From the NCBI GenBank assembly GCA_947044365.1, contig OX345643.1, positions 2,816,501 through 2,880,500 of the forward strand: a DNA stretch of 64,000 nt. The letters are read 5' to 3'. Shown piece after piece: positions 63,001 to 64,000 of the stretch. The translations under genes were made by a program, and so were the position numbers. The notes under the pieces were generated by a model. That model was not told the DNA's origin. It saw only the letters and a program-made list of their open reading frames with translations, and made no database searches. Each line of letters begins with the position of its first letter. Positions within the stretch are counted from its first letter, which is position 1. Origin of the DNA: Petrosia ficiformis. Its lineage: Eukaryota; Porifera; Demospongiae; Haplosclerida; Petrosiidae.

Positions 63001-63048
63001 ATGGCATTGTGAGCAAGAAGGGACACTCCCACTTGAAGTCTCTGACAT
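29330..63048 (-). CDS. RNF213 (mysterin)-like AAA+ ubiquitin-ligase protein, gene 2, complete, RING-less with intact RZ finger
   Basis: Manual splicing gives 78 exons, 17,502 nt and about 5,833 residues (human RNF213 is about 5,200), with no premature stop. The start chosen is the ATG at 63048-63046; an upstream in-frame ATG at 63102 is separated by a splice-acceptor-like sequence. The stop is TAA at 29332-29330. Exons (5' to 3', high to low), first part: 63048-61210, 61160-61035, 60983-60937, 60885-60700, 60640-60432, 60370-60003, 59343-59108, 59029-58808, 53471-53273, 53220-53153, 53103-52773, 52720-52460, 52410-52233, 52175-51837, 51783-51140, 51083-50918, 50822-50599, 50500-50195, 50136-48896, 48842-48742, 48676-48602, 48516-48271, 48128-47921, 47763-47541, 47319-47194, 47137-47029, 46669-46504, 45828-45657, 45538-45423. 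The remainder is listed under the modules below. The family couples an ATP-driven dynein-like ring to ubiquitin transfer on lipid, bacterial or protein targets. It is transcribed towards gene 1. Confidence 0.88.
32631..33090 (+). mobile_element. Repeat family C, copy 1, bounded by (TA)n runs
   Basis: Between (ta)n runs the element starts near ccatagttaacag, aacatcaaagagccgacggg (about 32658) and ends cctcgaagccatgg (about 33027). The same ends occur, inverted, at 63221-63686. It carries a strong hairpin at 32925-33003. It lies in the gene 2 intron 32483-33094. Small ORFs here are products of the TA run. Confidence 0.68.
32925..33003. repeat. Foldback hairpin inside family C copy 1
   Basis: gaatataagaccctcgcacc pairs with ggtgctcgggtcttatattc, then ctcgatattagcc with ggccaatatctcg. 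The loop is ttcggcttcgcctc. Arms are about 33 bp with few mismatches. Confidence 0.85.
33328..33514 (-). other. Gene 2: RZ zinc finger, split by an intron after a 35-nt exon
   Basis: Exon 33514-33480 (35 nt) encodes ECPRGHPYFVSE. Exon 33425-33328 continues CGQPMQEYNCRKCGSTIGG. The pattern C-P-x-G-H-P ... C-x2-C-x4-IGG matches the RZ finger of RNF213 and ZNFX1. The four zinc ligands (C, H, C, C) are kept. In vertebrate RNF213 the RZ finger is required for ubiquitylation of bacterial LPS. One Cys in the vertebrate CPNGHPC is Tyr here. Confidence 0.88.
33602..35092 (-). other. Gene 2: E3 shell, second part, leading to the RZ finger
   Basis: Exons 35092-34990, 34928-34503, 34386-34276, 34217-34122, 34045-33986, 33935-33735 and 33677-33602. 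The largest encodes helices ending MEWVVPVHLRRSKQ. The last encodes YLPTMPDDSLPEVRQ, matching the vertebrate FLPTMPEDLLAQAR that precedes the RZ finger. No zinc motif is seen here. Confidence 0.8.
35235..37259 (-). other. Gene 2: E3 shell, first part, RING finger missing
   Basis: Exons 37259-37019, 36914-36709, 36642-36464, 36356-36173, 36050-35861, 35780-35684, 35621-35518 and 35465-35235. The RING in vertebrate RNF213 lies between a segment with ...MRTLCECKE... and one with CNSFFVDLVSTICF. Here the matching segments are NVQKTLRVMDGELEKK (35621-35518) and CKSFFMEVVSSLCFGQ (35465-35235). They are joined by a 52-bp intron (35517-35466). No CxxC...CxH...CxxC pattern exists in these exons or that intron. 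The reading frame is intact on both sides, so this is a clean absence, not decay. Confidence 0.78.
37328..39579 (-). other. Gene 2: AAA5-6 region and acidic linker
   Basis: Exons 39579-39175, 39091-38912, 38846-38510, 38451-38315, 38257-37621 and 37520-37328. They carry LFGSSFPKDREYTQVCRN, KICMETGRTVILLNLENL and YVDLGLQTHRVKCRVH, and so are the best-conserved stretch to vertebrate RNF213. They continue to FVGFQGGTWISAHIDDIR. Exon 38257-37621 ends in a run rich in Glu/Asp, as the vertebrate protein does at this point. Confidence 0.88.
39669..41485 (-). other. Gene 2: AAA4 unit with Walker A and B
   Basis: Exons 41485-41316, 41204-40982, 40929-40705, 40651-40521, 40463-40320, 39984-39801 and 39751-39669. 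They encode ENVFMMAVCIELRIPLFL, Walker A VGKPGSSKSLAKSIVAD, Walker B VVVLDEVGLAEDSPN and GISNWALDPAKMNRG. These are nearly identical to the vertebrate protein and mark the second strongly conserved ATPase site. Confidence 0.9.
41526..42001 (-). mobile_element. R1 repeat copy, reverse orientation, in a gene 2 intron
   Basis: Left end ataattgctttgtgatggct and right end gaaatcaattatagggatgg are the R1 termini reversed. The inside carries the tacaacgcatactcacgcaa module. It lies between gene 2 exons 42198-42082 and 41485-41316. Confidence 0.68.
42082..43592 (-). other. Gene 2: AAA3 unit with Walker A and B
   Basis: Exons 43592-43450, 43390-43083, 42944-42715, 42645-42563, 42484-42255 and 42198-42082. 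They encode HPYLFFNDDG, the Walker A IMGETGCGKTRLIRF (about 43190), the Walker B TVLFFDEANTTEA (about 42840), and IPLRQLVYRVLDLPP. All the residues needed for nucleotide binding and hydrolysis (GKT, DE) are present, so this unit should be an active ATPase. Confidence 0.88.
44006..44613. mobile_element. MITE of 608 bp with long inverted repeats
   Basis: Left end TACCGTATATCAGGAATTTT tttgcgag; the right end, reversed, reads TACCGTATATTGGGAATTTT tttgcgag. The arms are about 45 bp with mismatches. TA at both edges suggests a Tc1/mariner-like target. The interior is clearly richer in GC than its surroundings and encodes a peptide remnant (44140-44445). It lies in the gene 2 intron 43593-45422. Confidence 0.78.
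44140..44445 (-). pseudogene. HIRAN-like peptide remnant carried in a MITE
   Basis: From the ATG at 44445 the minus strand reads MGEERQFVYDSC, WNPTLGQELVCEPEFGN, HDAYAVAIRY, then one in-frame TGA, then VAHVPRIISAPSCLFIRRSG. The order G-Q-x-L-x3-EP-x2-N-x3-D-x-A-V-A, then V-x-H-V-P-x-x-I, resembles the HIRAN domain (the DNA-end-binding module of HLTF/Rad5). The source gene is unknown and the reading frame is broken. Confidence 0.5.
45147..45345 (+). mobile_element. R1 repeat copy, 3'-truncated
   Basis: Left end atggcccgtagggccatccc and tatgattgctttccacagg, then cgagtatgcgttgtatacat. It stops about 80 bp before the gene 2 donor at 45422 and has no right terminus. Confidence 0.68.
46040..46182 (-). 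mobile_element. R1 repeat copy, reverse, truncated
   Basis: Ends aacccgtgggaaagcacaga gagccataaaa, the R1 left end reversed, after the caccattaattgaccaagct-like module. The other terminus is absent. Located in the gene 2 intron 45829-46503. Confidence 0.55.
46727..47012 (+). mobile_element. R1 repeat copy
   Basis: Left end accatccctgtgattgcttt, then an (AT)n run and aattaatgggcgtggcacat. Right end cacaaagcaatcagagacaa followed by ttttttctcc. It lies in the gene 2 intron 46670-47028 and ends only about 17 bp from an exon. Confidence 0.65.
47194..48516 (-). other. Gene 2: AAA2-type unit
   Basis: Exons 48516-48271, 48128-47921, 47763-47541 and 47319-47194 carry PTYEEVLLCNEQTT, then the P-loop SERAGMGKSLYIHR (Walker A, at about 47720), then FHLDISPS and GRIWRCHPAHLY. 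The equivalent vertebrate P-loop is SERAGVGKS. In RNF213 this is the AAA2 site, which holds ATP stably. Confidence 0.8.
49020..49488 (-). other. Gene 2: insert with two UBA-like motifs and an acidic linker
   Basis: The 1,241-bp exon 50136-48896 holds a family-foreign insert. One motif (about 49128-49020, residues ~2320-2356) reads DVIELYNTGFDLDLCIEA ... ISLALDYLNE. This is a clear UBA pattern: hydrophobic-x2-GF helix, A-x2-A helix, final YL. A weaker UBA-like motif lies at about 49488-49362 (AIVANLKEENGF ... EEEVEDWCLKH). Between them is a Glu/Asp-rich run. UBA domains bind ubiquitin. The vertebrate protein has no recognised UBA at this place. Flanking sequence resumes RNF213 similarity at 48842 (YLPLRELGMVLHQL). 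Confidence 0.68.
51140..53471 (-). other. Gene 2: dynein-like arm/stalk helical region
   Basis: Exons 53471-51140 encode helical segments that follow RNF213 upstream of its first AAA unit. The closest anchor is GWIKDATNRISQYW followed by TLGLTGNFSLVERV. In vertebrate RNF213 the equivalent reads DWIKDRVEQIKEYH and SLGLNGDFSVLNTL. The region is expected to be alpha-solenoid and structural, with no catalytic motif. One exon contains a tandem duplication (see 51476-51583). Confidence 0.65.
51476..51583 (-). repeat. 54-bp in-frame tandem duplication inside a gene 2 exon
   Basis: Two adjacent 54-bp copies (51476-51529 and 51530-51583) differ at one base (g/a in cctaRttcag). They encode LTELGQTKGLVSFHDITE twice in a row. 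The length, 18 codons, keeps the reading frame. The near identity points to a recent event or an assembly/allelic artefact. Confidence 0.95.
53621..55360 (+). pseudogene. Decayed hAT transposon (ZBED-type), 1,740 bp
   Basis: Terminal inverted repeats TAGGGCCTGAA (53621-53631 and, reversed, 55350-55360) are flanked by gttatgtg (53613-53620) and gttaagtg (55361-55368), an 8-bp target duplication with one mismatch. Coding remnants on the + strand in order: BED-finger half (AYHSGTRNLRYHFFHCHP, near 53675), TTHIWTSCVNDAYISVVGHF (near 53990), and the hAT dimerisation region SPLDWWKQNEF ... ATSTLSERLFST (54970-55085). Many stops and shifts make it inactive. It lies antisense in the gene 2 intron 53472-58807. 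Confidence 0.88.
55700..55849 (+). repeat. 5' LTR
   Basis: 150 bp, TG...CA ends. Shares ttacaagtgttatgttataa and tgttcggtcacaaca with the 3' LTR, with several substitutions and a small indel, so insertion was not very recent. Confidence 0.88.
55871..56678 (+). pseudogene. Retrotransposon gag with two CCHC zinc knuckles, frameshifted
   Basis: Begins with ATG at 55871 in one frame, shifts near 55980 and again near 56300. Gag-like helical text includes YGPATFELLKRLLQP. Two zinc knuckles follow: CYRCSGNHLANSC and CRACGKIGHIAKVC (56455-56560). The reading frame is broken at least twice. Confidence 0.8.
56634..58142 (+). pseudogene. Retrotransposon pol remnant: RNase H tail and integrase
   Basis: Joins gag abruptly to the end of the RNase H region (YTIKYKPGENMSTADALSR, about 56670). 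It then reads the integrase zinc-binding HPGISKMKLLSRSYMW ... CNTC and the core IDHVGPFLG ... IDAHSKW ... SPYHPSSNGLAERAVQ. An 83-bp tandem duplication at 57522-57687 and several shifts break it. Protease and the reverse-transcriptase palm are absent. Confidence 0.82.
57522..57687. repeat. 83-bp tandem duplication in the integrase remnant
   Basis: The segments starting tattagttcttgtgtgatac at 57522 and 57605 repeat with one or two differences. 83 is not a multiple of three, so the duplication itself shifts the frame. Confidence 0.92.
58158..58311 (+). repeat. 3' LTR
   Basis: 154 bp, TG...CA ends, matching the 5' LTR apart from substitutions and an extra atagtagtcaa segment near its 3' part. 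Confidence 0.88.
58312..58807. other. Remainder of gene 2 intron, no gene seen
   Basis: AT-rich sequence between the retrotransposon and exon 59029-58808. No element ends or coding signals recognised apart from a short stretch near 58390 that resembles the dispersed ttcac/gtgacctc repeat. Confidence 0.5.
59344..60002. other. Gene 2 intron with a dispersed repeat fragment
   Basis: Contains gtctgttcacattcacaatg acctc at 59658 onward. This is the reverse complement of sequence at about 28772-28822 beyond the gene 2 stop. Otherwise nothing recognised. Confidence 0.5.
60003..60885 (-). other. Gene 2: CBM20-like (starch-binding-type) domain
   Basis: Exons 60885-60700, 60640-60432 and 60370-60003 encode a beta-rich stretch. 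It includes SIYIRFGPKFLGEW, VPIPYKYIVYSKYFEEV and YYRQFDTLVLP. This matches the region of vertebrate RNF213 known as its CBM20-like domain, which carries the same PYKYVIY core. CBM20 domains bind alpha-glucans in amylases; the ligand in RNF213 is unsettled. The donor at 60432/60431 (AAGA|GTGAGC) was chosen over one at 60410 because only it keeps the frame into the next exon. Confidence 0.72.
62665..63015 (-). other. Gene 2: N-terminal array of four zinc ribbons
   Basis: Residues about 12-127 contain four CxxC...CxxC units: CSQCHVPL...FCGMCG, CIQCRREI...YCYHCR, CLLCGAFI...LCVFCS, and a fourth with YCVNYQVCG...LCHKCK. Vertebrate RNF213 begins with one such ribbon (two CxxC knuckles); here the unit is repeated. 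Zinc ribbons of this kind bind partners or stabilise an N-terminus. The rest of exon 1 (to 61210) is Ser/Thr/Gln-rich and looks disordered. Confidence 0.75.
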
Positions 63049-63165
63049 TATTCTATGAATAAAGAATTGCAAATATTTTTCATTACCAAAAAAACATAAC
63101 ATTACTTATGTTATATATATTTATATATCTATATCTATATTATATATAATGATGGGTATGTTTGA

Positions 63166-63208
<43 letters not shown>

Positions 63209-63220
63209 GTAATATATATA

Positions 63221-63686
63221 CCATGGCTTCGAGGTGTATATGGCGAAGGTTGTATATCAATATACACCGAAAAGCCATGGTATATATAATATATTCTATA
63301 GCTTGATGGATGGATATGTGTCCAGAAGTAACGATTGAGGACTTACGTGTCTATGACGAGTACTCTAAGTTTTTTCTTCAACTTGTCAATCTCCAAATGT
63401 GACTCAAACGAAAACCTAGTTGTTTGGCTGCGCTGTTCTTTCTGTTGTTTACTTTTTTTCAATTAAAGGCGGTATTTACCGTCTCCTCGTGTTCTCTTCA
63501 TGACCTTTCAGTATCTGATGTGCGCATGTGCAATATGTGTATGAATATTATTATAGATATACTTTACCTAGTGAATATCCTTATAGCTGTTTAATATACA
63601 CCTGCGGTTGTATATACACCTGTGGTTAGGTGTATATAGTGTATATACAACCTGTCGGTACTTTGATGCTTCCCACAACTATAGTA
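63221..63686 (-). mobile_element. Repeat family C, copy 2, upstream of gene 2
   Basis: Starts ccatggcttcgaggtgtata and ends cctgtcggtactttgatgct tccc, the same termini as 32631-33090 in opposite orientation, again after a (TA)n run. It lies about 170 bp upstream of the gene 2 start codon, so it may overlap the promoter or a 5' UTR exon. Confidence 0.65.
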
Positions 63687-63700
63687 TATATATGTATAGG

Positions 63701-63812
63701 TTATAACACCCTACGAGTGCTATATCAGATTTATAATCACCGAGCACGAGGGCTGTAGGCCCGAGGGCGAGGTGATTATAATTCTGATATAGCACGAGTA
63801 GGTGTGTTATAA
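63701..63812. repeat. Foldback element upstream of gene 2
   Basis: ttataacaccctacgagtgc tatatcaga pairs with ctgatatagcacgagtaggt gtgttataa; ttataatcacc pairs with ggtgattataa. The loop is gagcacgagggctgtaggcc plus gaggg. Arms are about 42 bp with few mismatches. Confidence 0.88.
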
Positions 63813-64000
63813 TTAATATATTTCCTGAAAGACAAAACCTTTGTTGATGTCTGTACCGTTTTGTCAGCACTTTGGAGAAGGTAAGCGTTGTTTTCTTGTA
63901 GTCTGTTTCAACGGCAGGTTTCATATCTGACCACATGGTGCTATATCTGACCACAGGGTGCTTATCTCATATATAAACCAGTGGTTTACTTTGATGTTCG

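Larger units (their letters stand above)
63049..64000 (-). promoter_or_regulatory. 5' flank of gene 2, mostly repeats
   Basis: Between the proposed ATG and the window end are a splice-acceptor-like ttctttattcatag (63053-63066), a (TA)n run (63171-63200), family C copy 2 and a foldback element. No convincing promoter motif can be picked out, and an upstream non-coding exon is likely. Confidence 0.35.

Overview
The window is animal genomic DNA. It is AT-rich, and its genes are split into many short exons by GT-AG introns, some only about 50 bp. It carries eukaryotic DNA transposons, an LTR retrotransposon and foldback repeats, and no bacterial, CRISPR or organellar signal. The compact introns and the giant RNF213-like genes fit a marine invertebrate, perhaps a sponge or cnidarian. 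That placement is inference; no species-specific marker was seen.

Two giant RNF213 (mysterin)-like genes fill the window and converge tail to tail. Gene 1 (+, before position 1 to 24148) is represented by 35 exons, 7,566 coding nt and 2,521 codons plus stop. This is the C-terminal half, from the end of the AAA+ ring through the E3-shell region. It ends in a SAM domain. I find neither the RING finger nor the RZ zinc finger in it. Gene 2 (-, 63048 down to 29330) is complete. Manual splicing gives 78 exons whose phases all agree, 17,502 nt and about 5,833 residues. In order it encodes four zinc ribbons, a Ser/Thr/Gln-rich linker, a CBM20-like domain, a dynein-like arm with an insert holding two UBA-like motifs, AAA units with three P-loops, an E3 shell, an RZ finger and the RNF213 C-terminal domain. 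The RZ finger is intact, but the RING is missing: a 52-bp intron sits where it should be.

Between the 3' ends lies an element with a piggyBac-type transposase (25287-28005; one frameshift, one intron), followed by foldback palindromes (28208-28765). Gene 2's largest intron (53472-58807) holds a decayed hAT element (53621-55360) and an internally deleted Ty3/gypsy-like retrotransposon with 150-bp LTRs (55700-58311). Gene 1's introns hold a Crypton (tyrosine-recombinase) remnant (7540-8470), a 360-bp hAT MITE (11651-12010) and a nested DNA element (21000-21558). A dispersed inverted-repeat family, called R1 here, occurs at least ten times across both genes. A 608-bp MITE (44006-44613) carries a HIRAN-like peptide remnant.

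RNF213 in vertebrates is an AAA+ ubiquitin ligase of intracellular immunity and lipid-droplet biology. The two paralogues here look functionally split: gene 2 should keep ATPase motors and the RZ ligase centre, while gene 1 looks like a ligase-dead relative with an added protein-interaction domain. This split is inference from motifs only.
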